Shown here piece after piece: positions 1 through 4,474 of a stretch of 5,105 nucleotides of DNA (the first letter of the stretch is position 1; each line of letters opens with the position of its first letter). The notes beneath the pieces are model-generated. The model was not told where the DNA came from and did not search any database. It worked only from the letters and a program-made list of their open reading frames with translations. The translations under genes and the position numbers were made by a program. Location: positions 1-5,105 of the forward strand of contig JBHEOL010000165.1 of NCBI GenBank assembly GCA_046261635.1, read 5' to 3'. This stretch comes from JBHEPS01 sp046261635. GTDB taxonomy: Bacteria > Acidobacteriota > Thermoanaerobaculia > Gp7-AA8.

Positions 1-12
1 TCTGCCCATCAT
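1..12 (-). CDS. Possible 5' end of a gene running off the left edge
   Basis: Only four codons lie inside the window (ATG ATG GGC AGA, reading leftward from 12), so the product cannot be named. The case for a real start is context. A GGGAG Shine-Dalgarno-like sequence sits at 18-22, 5 nt before the ATG at 12 and 8 nt before the second ATG at 9. A promoter with a perfect TTGACA box lies upstream on the same strand at 100-129. The predicted leader is about 80 nt and contains a short GC hairpin (arms 26-31 and 35-40) just before the SD. Either ATG could be used. The call is an inference and would fail if the frame closes soon after the window edge. Confidence 0.3.
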
Positions 13-82
13 GCGTGCTCCCACTCCCGCGCGGCGCGGGGCTCTCCGGGGACGACCAAGGATAGAGTTTTTCAGGGACTCG

Positions 83-102
83 ACGTTTACTTAAACGTTT
101 TA
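83..102. promoter_or_regulatory. Palindromic operator-like site overlapping the -10/start region
   Basis: Two overlapping symmetric elements are visible. The first is a perfect inverted repeat ACGTTTA-CT-TAAACGT at 83-98. The second is the palindrome AAACGTTT at 93-100, inside TTAAACGTTTTA (91-102). A central CG flanked by AAA/TTT is typical of LacI/GalR-family operators, but other repressor families also use such symmetry. Its place over the -10 box and predicted start of the leftward promoter is where a repressor would block initiation. No regulator gene is visible, so the identity of the protein is inference. Confidence 0.4.
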
Positions 103-129
103 CTAACACGAATGGGAAAAGAGTGTCAA
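100..129 (-). promoter_or_regulatory. Sigma70-type promoter reading leftward
   Basis: On the minus strand a perfect -35 box TTGACA (124-129) is followed, after 18 bp, by the -10-like hexamer TAGTAA (100-105). The predicted start is near 93. It lies beyond the 3' end of tRNA-Glu and reads in the same direction, so it would drive the gene that leaves the window on the left. The -10 box is poor (3 of 6 consensus positions), which fits a regulated rather than constitutive promoter. The stretch is notably AT-rich for this window. Confidence 0.5.
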
Positions 130-184
130 GTTTTTCGACAAGGCTCGGAAGGGCCGCTGGAGGGGATGGTGCGAGGAGAGAGAG

Positions 185-260
185 TGGCGTCCCCAACGGG
201 ATTCGAACCCGTGTTGCCGCCGTGAAAGGGCGGTGTCCTAGGCCTCTAGACGATGGGGAC
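185..260 (-). tRNA. tRNA-Glu (anticodon UUC)
   Basis: Read on the minus strand, the 76-nt sequence folds as a standard cloverleaf. The acceptor stem GTCCCCA pairs with TGGGGAC, the anticodon stem is CCGCC/GGCGG with loop CTTTCAC, and the T arm has loop TTCGAAT. The anticodon TTC lies at 224-226. The 3' CCA is encoded (185-187) after discriminator G (188). The sequence closely resembles the usual bacterial tRNA-Glu(UUC). It is the second gene of a two-tRNA transcript, 24 nt after tRNA-Lys. No hairpin-plus-T-tract terminator is visible after it between 100 and 184, so termination is Rho-dependent, processive into the next gene, or not recognisable by eye. Confidence 0.97.
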
Positions 261-284
261 GTTCAATGCAGCGCGTCGCGCGGT

Positions 285-359
285 TGGTGAGCCGGGCAGG
301 GATCGAACCTGCGACCAATTGGTTAAAAGCCAACTGCTCTACCACTGAGCTACCGGCCC
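285..359 (-). tRNA. tRNA-Lys (anticodon UUU)
   Basis: Read on the minus strand, the 75-nt sequence forms a complete cloverleaf. The acceptor stem GGGCCGG pairs with CCGGCTC with one G-U pair at position 2. The D arm is GCTC/GAGC, the anticodon stem is GTTGG/CCAAT with loop CTTTTAA, and the T arm is GCAGG/CCTGC with loop TTCGATC. The anticodon TTT is at 325-327. The CCA end is encoded (285-287) after discriminator A (288). It is the promoter-proximal gene of the tRNA-Lys/tRNA-Glu pair, with a leader of about 27 nt. Both anticodons start with U34 and are classic substrates for U34 modification in bacteria. Confidence 0.97.
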
Positions 360-392
360 ACGACCCGGCGCGCCTACCGCCAAAGCCCGGCC

Positions 393-421
393 ACGATACG
401 GACCGGAGACGGCTCTGTCAA
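393..421 (-). promoter_or_regulatory. Promoter of the tRNA-Lys/tRNA-Glu operon
   Basis: A perfect TTGACA (416-421) is followed, after exactly 17 bp, by TATCGT (393-398; 4 of 6 consensus positions). Transcription should begin near 386, about 27 nt before tRNA-Lys. The stretch after the -10 box is GC-rich (GGCCGGGC), the type of discriminator associated with stringent control of stable-RNA promoters. That regulatory point is known biology applied by inference. Confidence 0.75.
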
Positions 422-484
422 CCGCCACTCGCAAACGCCGATCCGGCTCCGCTTATTGCACTTCCGCCGCCTTTCGCTTCGCGA

Positions 485-649
485 TTCCGCCCCCTCTCCG
501 CCCCCCTTTCCAGCAATAGGTCGCGCTCGCTTGCTGTTATCACTCTTGCAGGCGGCGCGAGACGTTTCCTGCACTTCGTTGTCCCGGCAGGTGCCGTCGC
601 ACGGAACGCCCATCCCCCAGAGAACCGTGCGACCTGCCGGGTTTTTCTT
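485..649 (+). ncRNA. Candidate structured small RNA ending in an intrinsic terminator
   Basis: This is the gene-free stretch between the tRNA promoter and the phosphoesterase gene. On the + strand it shows, in order, a pyrimidine tract (485-511, 25 of 27 bases C or T), a hairpin CAGCAA/TTGCTG (511-516 with 531-536), a hairpin TGCAGG/CCTGCA (547-552 with 568-573), and a long terminator hairpin followed by T's (583-649). The terminator loop (605-624) exposes CCATCCCCC. C-rich loops of this sort are known in several bacterial sRNAs that pair with Shine-Dalgarno sequences. It does not show SRP RNA, tmRNA or RNase P signatures, and no known riboswitch was recognised. No convincing promoter was found upstream on this strand, so the 5' end is a guess. 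The terminator is firm; the RNA is inference. Confidence 0.4.
583..649 (+). terminator. Strong rho-independent terminator
   Basis: The hairpin has an 8-bp outer stem CCCGGCAG/CTGCCGGG (583-590 with 634-641) and a 9-bp perfect inner stem GTCGCACGG/CCGTGCGAC (596-604 with 625-633). They are separated by a 5-nt left-side bulge (591-595), and the loop is 20 nt (605-624). TTTTTCTT follows immediately at 642-649. The T tract exists only on the + strand side, so termination is rightward. It ends 20 bases before the phosphoesterase start codon. It may end an upstream RNA, or act as an attenuator if a transcript runs into the gene. Confidence 0.75.
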
Positions 650-657
650 GGGCCGGG

Positions 658-663
658 TAGAAT
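658..663 (+). promoter_or_regulatory. -10 box placing a leaderless start at the phosphoesterase gene
   Basis: TAGAAT matches the -10 consensus at 5 of 6 positions and is followed by 6 bases (CCTCTC) and then the TTG start codon. A start site 6-7 nt after a -10 box would fall on the start codon itself. No purine-rich SD is present before the TTG. No good -35 box is seen at 16-18 bp spacing, where the terminator hairpin lies. TANNNT motifs directly upstream of start codons are known for leaderless genes in Deinococcus and actinobacteria. Confidence 0.45.
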
Positions 664-669
664 CCTCTC

Positions 670-1359
670 TTGAGCCGCCTGATCTTCATCGGAGACATCC
701 ACGGCTGCATCGAGGAACTGCGGGAGCTCACCTCGATTCTCCTCCCCTCCCCGGCCGACCGCGTGATCGCGGTGGGCGATCTCGTCGCCAAGGGCCCCGA
801 CTCGGCTGCCGTCCTCCGCCACTTCGTCGCTCACCATTGGGACTCGGTCCTCGGGAACCAGGACGCCAACGTCCTGGCGCAGGCGAAAGAGGGGGCGTTC
901 GACGCCGCGCCCGAACTGGAGGGAGAGCCCGAGTTGCTCGCCTGGCTCGAAGCCCGCCCCGACTGGATCGACCTCCCGCAAGCAGATCTCCTCGCCGTGC
1001 ATGGCGGCGTCCTTCCGGGGACCCCGCCGACACCGGAGGCGCTCCGGAACCAGAGCGCGACCCTGCGCACCCTCCGCTTCGTCCGCCGCGGCTGCCGCGG
1101 TGACTGGGAGGCAGTGGCGAAGGGGGCCGAGCGCGAGGGGGACCGGTTCTGGGGCGACCTCTGGGACGGGCCCCGGACCATCCTCTACGGCCACTCCCCG
1201 ACGCGCGAGCAGGATCCGCGGGTTCGCGCGCACACGATCGGGCTCGACACGGGCTGCGTGTACGGCGGGAAGCTCACCGCGGCGGTTCTCGAGGATCGCA
1301 CGTGGCACTTCGTCAGCATCCCCGCCGAGCGCGCATGGCGCGAACGCAAAGAGACCTAG
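670..1359 (+). CDS. ApaH-like metallophosphoesterase (PP2A-type fold)
   Basis: A 229-residue cytoplasmic protein of the calcineurin-like phosphoesterase superfamily. Metal-site motifs appear in order: GDIHGC (8-13), GDLVAKGPDS (36-45), GNQD (62-65), VHGG (110-113), YGHS (173-176) and GLDTGCVYGG (191-200). The KGP-S form of motif 2 and the C-terminal DTGCVYGGKLT resemble ApaH-like phosphatases, which hydrolyse dinucleoside polyphosphates or, in some eukaryotes, NpnN-type mRNA caps; the substrate here is unknown. Motif 3 is normally GNHD or GNHE, and its His is the usual general acid. Here it is Gln64 (CAG at 859-861), so activity may be altered. The start is TTG: an in-frame TAG at 658-660 leaves no other start before the first motif. 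No SD is visible. The stop lies 46 bp from the convergent mutase gene, and nothing recognisable lies in that gap. Confidence 0.88.
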   Translation: MSRLIFIGDIHGCIEELRELTSILLPSPADRVIAVGDLVAKGPDSAAVLRHFVAHHWDSVLGNQDANVLAQAKEGAFDAAPELEGEPELLAWLEARPDWIDLPQADLLAVHGGVLPGTPPTPEALRNQSATLRTLRFVRRGCRGDWEAVAKGAEREGDRFWGDLWDGPRTILYGHSPTREQDPRVRAHTIGLDTGCVYGGKLTAAVLEDRTWHFVSIPAERAWRERKET

Positions 1360-1405
1360 AGGCCTCGGGTGTTGCGATCGCCGATCCCCTCAAGTCGCTT
1401 ACGCG

Positions 1406-2845
1406 TCAGGCGCGGTCGAGCTCGAGAGTCGCCTGCTCGAGCATCGACTCCACCCGCTCGCGCGAGGAGCTCTCGCAGTAGATCCGGATCAGCGGCTCGG
1501 TTCCGGATTTGCGGAACAGGATCCAAGAGCCGTCCGTGAAGACGAGCTTCACGCCGTCGACGTCTTCGCGGCGATCCGGCTCGAGATCGAATCTCCGGTC
1601 GAGCTCCCCCGCGAGAACGCGATCGATCAGCCGCTGACAGGTCGGCATGGAGCGGTACAGGTCGCGGCGGCCGTAATGAGACGCTCCGAAGTCCGACTCC
1701 ATGCCCGCCACGATCCTCGAGAGGCTCTCTCCCGACCGGGCGATGCACTCGGCCACCAGGAGGCCGGAGAGAATACCGTCGCGCTCCGGGAGGAACGAAC
1801 CGAATCCGACTCCCCCACTCTCCTCTCCCCCGACGACGATCGAACGGGCGAGCATCAGGTCGGCCACGTGCTTGAACCCTATGGGAGTCTCGTGGAAGGG
1901 CACGCCGAGCCGTTCCGCCACCCGCTCGATGAGGCGGCCGGTGGAGAACGTCTTGACGATCTCTCCCTCGAGGCCGCGATCCCGAATCAGATAGAGCGCA
2001 AGCAGCGCGAGGATCTTATGCGGGGAAACGAACGCACCCGTCTCGTCGAGGATCCCGAGCCGGTCGGCATCGCCGTCGTTGCAGATCGCCAGATCGAGAT
2101 CTCCGGAGCGCATCGCGTCACGAGAAACGGCGAGGTTCTCGGGGATCGGCTCGGGATTGACTCCGCCGAACGAGGGATTCACTTCGCCCCGAACCGTGGT
2201 GACCGTGGTGAGGCCGCTGCTTCCGGGGTTGATCAGATGCTTTTCGATCCGGTCGAGCTGCAGGATTCTGGCAGGAAGGCCCGCGGCGACTCCGTAAATC
2301 GGGTCGTGAAGAATCCGGAGCCTCGACTTCTGGAGCAGCGGAAGATCGAGATGTGAGCGTACCGCCTCGAGGTAATCGTCGACGAGATTCGTCTCGATGA
2401 CCGAGCCGCCCCCCCGCTCATCACTCCGTCCCAGGTTTTCCGCGATGGAAGCGTACATCCCCGGAAGGGCGGACCCGCCGTACCAACCCTTGAACTTGAT
2501 GCCGTTGTAGCGAGCCGGGTTGTGGCTCGCCGTCACGACCACTCCGCCCAGGATCCTGCGGTGCTTCGCCGTGAAGGAGATCGCCTGGGACGGAAGGGGC
2601 TGATCCGAGAGAAGGACGCGGAACCCGGCGCGTGAGAGGACGAGAGAGACCTCCTGCGCGAACGCGAGCGAGAGGAAACGGCGGTCCCAGCCGACCGCGA
2701 GGGTATCGCGATCGATCTCCGGAGGGGCGAACATGGTTCGCGCGGCCACGGCGATGGCATTCGCCACCTTCCGCACGCTCTCGAAGGTGTAGCCATCGGC
2801 GATCACCGCGCGCCACCCGTCGGTCCCGAACACGATCTCGCTCAC
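1406..2845 (-). CDS. Phosphoglucomutase/phosphomannomutase (alpha-D-phosphohexomutase)
   Basis: A 479-residue cytoplasmic enzyme that interconverts hexose 6-phosphate and 1-phosphate, supplying sugar-1-phosphates for nucleotide sugars. All four family signatures are intact: FGTDGWR (6-12) and TASHNP (105-110) with phosphoserine Ser107; the metal loop DGDADR (257-262); the sugar-binding loop GGEESGG (339-345); and the phosphate-binding FRKSGTEP (444-451). Length is normal for the family. Glucose versus mannose preference cannot be read reliably. The start chosen is GTG at 2845, because GGAGG (2850-2854) sits 4 nt upstream and the protein then begins MSEIVFGTDGW, as family members usually do. 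An in-frame GTG at 2926 would add 27 unlikely residues. It lies downstream of the deacetylase gene with an 84-bp gap, so the two may be co-transcribed, but it also has its own possible -10 box. Confidence 0.93.
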   Translation of the reverse strand: MSEIVFGTDGWRAVIADGYTFESVRKVANAIAVAARTMFAPPEIDRDTLAVGWDRRFLSLAFAQEVSLVLSRAGFRVLLSDQPLPSQAISFTAKHRRILGGVVVTASHNPARYNGIKFKGWYGGSALPGMYASIAENLGRSDERGGGSVIETNLVDDYLEAVRSHLDLPLLQKSRLRILHDPIYGVAAGLPARILQLDRIEKHLINPGSSGLTTVTTVRGEVNPSFGGVNPEPIPENLAVSRDAMRSGDLDLAICNDGDADRLGILDETGAFVSPHKILALLALYLIRDRGLEGEIVKTFSTGRLIERVAERLGVPFHETPIGFKHVADLMLARSIVVGGEESGGVGFGSFLPERDGILSGLLVAECIARSGESLSRIVAGMESDFGASHYGRRDLYRSMPTCQRLIDRVLAGELDRRFDLEPDRREDVDGVKLVFTDGSWILFRKSGTEPLIRIYCESSSRERVESMLEQATLELDRA

Positions 2846-2872
2846 GGTCCCTCCACCGGAGGCAAAGCCTCC
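2846..2872 (-). promoter_or_regulatory. Mutase leader with SD and two mutually exclusive hairpins
   Basis: Read on the minus strand, GGAGGC-TTT-GCCTCC (2872-2858) forms a 6-bp hairpin. The same CCTCC can instead pair with the SD, as CCTCC-GGT-GGAGG (2862-2850), a 5-bp stem with a 3-nt loop. The two folds cannot coexist, and the second buries the SD that sits 4 nt before the GTG start. The pairing is seen directly; a role in translational control is inference. The first hairpin also resembles the GGAGGCT-TC-AGCCTCC palindromes at 4307-4426, so it may simply be another copy of that palindrome type. Confidence 0.4.
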
Positions 2873-2881
2873 CCACCCTCT

Positions 2882-2887
2882 ATTGTA
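2882..2887 (-). promoter_or_regulatory. Possible -10 box for the mutase gene
   Basis: TACAAT on the minus strand (5 of 6 matches to consensus) lies in the gap after the deacetylase gene. Initiation would fall near 2875, giving a leader of about 30 nt that starts just before the hairpin at 2858-2872 and includes the SD. No recognisable -35 box is present at 16-18 bp upstream, so the call rests on the -10 alone. Confidence 0.35.
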
Positions 2888-2929
2888 GGTGAGCCCCCTC
2901 TGGCGGAGGATCCTTTCCTCAGACACCAG

Positions 2930-4279
2930 TCACCGCGCGGGCATCGCTACCGCCACGTCCGCCGTCTCAGGCGCTCTCCGCAGCTCACTCACCGTGACGA
3001 AGCGGATCCCGCGACCGCGAAGCCCGGAGATCAGCTCGGGCAGGGCGCGGTCGAGCCGGTCCTGCTCCTCGCGGTCGCTGCCGAGGTGCATCAGGACGAT
3101 GCCCCCGTTGAGGGTGGTCCTGTTGGCCTCGCCGAATGCGACCATCCTCCGCGCCAGCTCGGACGCCTCGAAGTAGATCGGAGACTTCCGGTCGGCGACC
3201 CAGTCGAGCGTGTCGAGGTTGTACCGCCGCCCGCGCGTCCAGCCGACGTGAAGATAGCCGAGCTCCGAGGCCCACGCCCGGATCTCGTTGTTCTCCTCTC
3301 CGAACGGCGCCCGCCAGTACGGATCCATCGGCCGGCCCGCGACCTTCCGGAAGGCCTGCTCGGTTCGCGCGAGCTCGCTCTGGACGAGCTCACGCGTGAC
3401 GTGGGGCAGCGTCTGATGCCTTCGATTCCGCTCGAAGGTCGTCAGATGCGGATGCGACCACATGTGGTTGCCCACCTCGTGCCCCTCGGCGAGAATCTGC
3501 CGCACCAGGTCGGGATTGCGCTCGATGAACTCGCCCGTCAGAAAGATCGTCGTGCGGATCCCTTCGCGACGCAGCACAGCAAGCGTCTCCTCAGCTCCCA
3601 CGCGCGAGGACCCGGCATCGAGAGAGAGCACCATCTCCGTGCGCGCCTCGGAGCCCCGCGTGAAACTCTCGACGTACCTCGTCGATCCGGAGCGAATCGA
3701 GGTCGGCGGCGGGACCGGCGGCGCTGGGCGCGGTGCGAACGAGGCGTTCGCCATCCATTGCGGCGCGACCGCGGCAACCGAGAACGCCGCCGCCTTTTCG
3801 GGAGCCTCCGTCTCGAAGCGGAACGTCCCTTCGTCATCGGCCGAGCCGCTGCCCACCGTTTCGCCGTCGAGCAGCAGGAACACCATCGCCCCGGGCGCCG
3901 TCCGCCCGATCACCGCGACCGAGGCCTCGCGCTCCTCCAGAGAGGTGATCTCCGCCGTGATGTTGCTCGACTCCCGGGCCGCTCGCGCCGCACCGGGGAA
4001 GATCCCCCGGTCGAGCTCCTCGCTCACCCGCACCAGCACGACGGCCAGAGGCGCGAGAGCCAGAATGACCGCCAGTGCGAACAGGGGCGCCGGCACAACC
4101 CGTTGGAGCGTCTTCCCCGCACTCTCCCGGGCCTCCCCCACCCCCCATCGAAGGTGACACCCCCTCGAACAGAAAATGTGGCTGTCGCGACGGAAATAGC
4201 AGTCGACGCAGATGATCCGACGGCAACGGAAACACTTCCGCCGGGCCGCCTTCTCCGGATGTCGGTGACAGACTGTCAC
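2930..4279 (-). CDS. Membrane-anchored polysaccharide deacetylase (NodB domain) with N-terminal zinc finger
   Basis: 449 residues in four parts. Residues 4-41 form a B-box-like zinc finger (C4, H7, C16, C19, C24, C27, H34, C37, C41). One membrane helix spans about 62-84. A beta-rich, Ig-like segment at about 106-172 is followed by a Pro-rich linker (181-193). The NodB deacetylase domain covers about 215-435, with LSLDAG (219-223, Asp221 the probable catalytic base), the metal His pair H272/H276 in GNHMWSH, RAPFG (323-327), DTLDW (356-360) and the late LMH with H398. The domain should lie outside the membrane and remove acyl groups from a glycan, with the finger in the cytoplasm. Motif 1 has Ala222 in place of the second Asp of the usual TFDDG, a variant also found in other deacetylases. 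The start is GTG; an in-frame TAA 9 nt upstream excludes anything earlier, and later starts would lose the first zinc ligands. No SD is visible. Confidence 0.88.
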   Translation of the reverse strand: MTVCHRHPEKAARRKCFRCRRIICVDCYFRRDSHIFCSRGCHLRWGVGEARESAGKTLQRVVPAPLFALAVILALAPLAVVLVRVSEELDRGIFPGAARAARESSNITAEITSLEEREASVAVIGRTAPGAMVFLLLDGETVGSGSADDEGTFRFETEAPEKAAAFSVAAVAPQWMANASFAPRPAPPVPPPTSIRSGSTRYVESFTRGSEARTEMVLSLDAGSSRVGAEETLAVLRREGIRTTIFLTGEFIERNPDLVRQILAEGHEVGNHMWSHPHLTTFERNRRHQTLPHVTRELVQSELARTEQAFRKVAGRPMDPYWRAPFGEENNEIRAWASELGYLHVGWTRGRRYNLDTLDWVADRKSPIYFEASELARRMVAFGEANRTTLNGGIVLMHLGSDREEQDRLDRALPELISGLRGRGIRFVTVSELRRAPETADVAVAMPAR

Positions 4280-4281
4280 CG
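4263..4281. promoter_or_regulatory. Perfect 19-bp palindrome over the deacetylase start codon
   Basis: CGGTGACAG-A-CTGTCACCG has 9-bp arms (4263-4271 and 4273-4281) around one central base. It covers the GTG start codon (4277-4279) and codons 2-6 of the deacetylase and begins 5 bp from the TAAAAT box. It could be an operator for a dimeric repressor, an RNA hairpin at the start of a leaderless mRNA, or one copy of a dispersed palindromic repeat. The sequence alone does not decide between these. Confidence 0.5.
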
Positions 4282-4285
4282 GGCC

Positions 4286-4291
4286 ATTTTA
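4286..4291 (-). promoter_or_regulatory. -10 box placing a leaderless start at the deacetylase gene
   Basis: TAAAAT on the minus strand matches the -10 consensus at 5 of 6 positions. It is followed by 6 bases (GGCCCG) and then the GTG start codon at 4279, so initiation at the normal distance would fall on the start codon. There is no SD. The -35 region would fall inside the palindromic repeat arm at 4301-4322 and shows no TTGACA-like box. The spacing is identical to that at the phosphoesterase gene. Confidence 0.45.
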
Positions 4292-4297
4292 CATGGG

Positions 4298-4434
4298 CCA
4301 GTGGCGGAGGCTTCAGCCTCCGACCCCCGTGCCTGGAACTCTGAATCGTCCGACCGCAGAGCACAGGATTTGGCCGGGGGGGACCGTCTCTCCTTCTCGG
4401 GGGACCGGGCGGAGGCTGAAGCCTCCGCCACTGG
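4298..4434. repeat. Composite palindromic element with 25-bp perfect terminal inverted repeats
   Basis: The 25 bases at 4298-4322 are the exact reverse complement of 4410-4434. Each arm contains its own near-gapless palindrome, CGGAGGCT-TC-AGCCTCCG (4305-4322 on the left) and its mirror (4410-4427). A GGGCCA word just outside the left arm (4295-4300) also has a counterpart, GGCCC, at 4437-4441, so the symmetry extends outward with a 3-bp indel. The 87-bp interior has no gene and contains two direct copies of GGGGGACCG (4378-4386 and 4399-4407). The layout resembles paired REP units (BIME-like) or a small non-autonomous element. It fills most of the gap between the divergent deacetylase and membrane-protein genes. 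Confidence 0.75.
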
Positions 4435-4474
4435 ATGGCCCACCTCTTGAAGAAGAACTCCATCAGGTCTGCCC

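Noticed and set aside
485..649. Known housekeeping RNA (SRP RNA, 6S, tmRNA or RNase P RNA)
   Set aside because: There is no SRP GGAAG/AGCAGCC core, no tRNA-like ends, no 6S-type long closing stem with central bubble, and the stretch is too short for RNase P RNA.
583..669. Riboswitch or attenuator controlling the phosphoesterase gene
   Set aside because: No known aptamer core is recognisable, and the TAGAAT box after the terminator gives the gene its own start. Kept only as an alternative explanation.
266..673. Open frame on the + strand through tRNA-Lys
   Set aside because: It begins in the tRNA spacer, translates a tRNA antisense and ends across the terminator; there is no protein-like pattern.
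418..1308. Long open frame on the minus strand across the tRNA promoter, terminator and phosphoesterase
   Set aside because: It covers the candidate RNA hairpins and runs antisense to a motif-complete phosphoesterase; composition is typical of a shadow frame.
1360..1405. Bidirectional terminator between the convergent phosphoesterase and mutase genes
   Set aside because: Only the short GAGGCCTC palindrome near 1360 and a GATCGCCGATC word are present, with no stable stem followed by a T tract on either strand.
1001..2356. Long open frame on the + strand overlapping the phosphoesterase and mutase genes
   Set aside because: It is Arg/Ser/Pro-rich, has no recognisable motif, and runs antisense to a mutase with all catalytic signatures. 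Long shadow frames are expected at this GC content.
2846..2926. Upstream GTG start for the mutase at 2926, adding 27 residues
   Set aside because: The added residues are encoded by the hairpin region and do not resemble the family. The GTG at 2845 has a strong GGAGG SD and gives the usual N terminus.
4298..4434. CRISPR array
   Set aside because: There are only two arms and they are inverted rather than direct repeats, with no regular spacers and no cas genes.
4293..4438. ATGG target-site duplication flanking the palindromic element
   Set aside because: ATGG occurs just outside both arms, but the left copy is offset by one base and 4 bp matches easily by chance; it is not enough to prove transposition.
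3086..4450. Long open frame on the + strand antisense to the deacetylase
   Set aside because: The translation is Arg-rich and low in complexity, runs through the palindromic repeat, and has no domain. The opposite strand carries a complete NodB protein.
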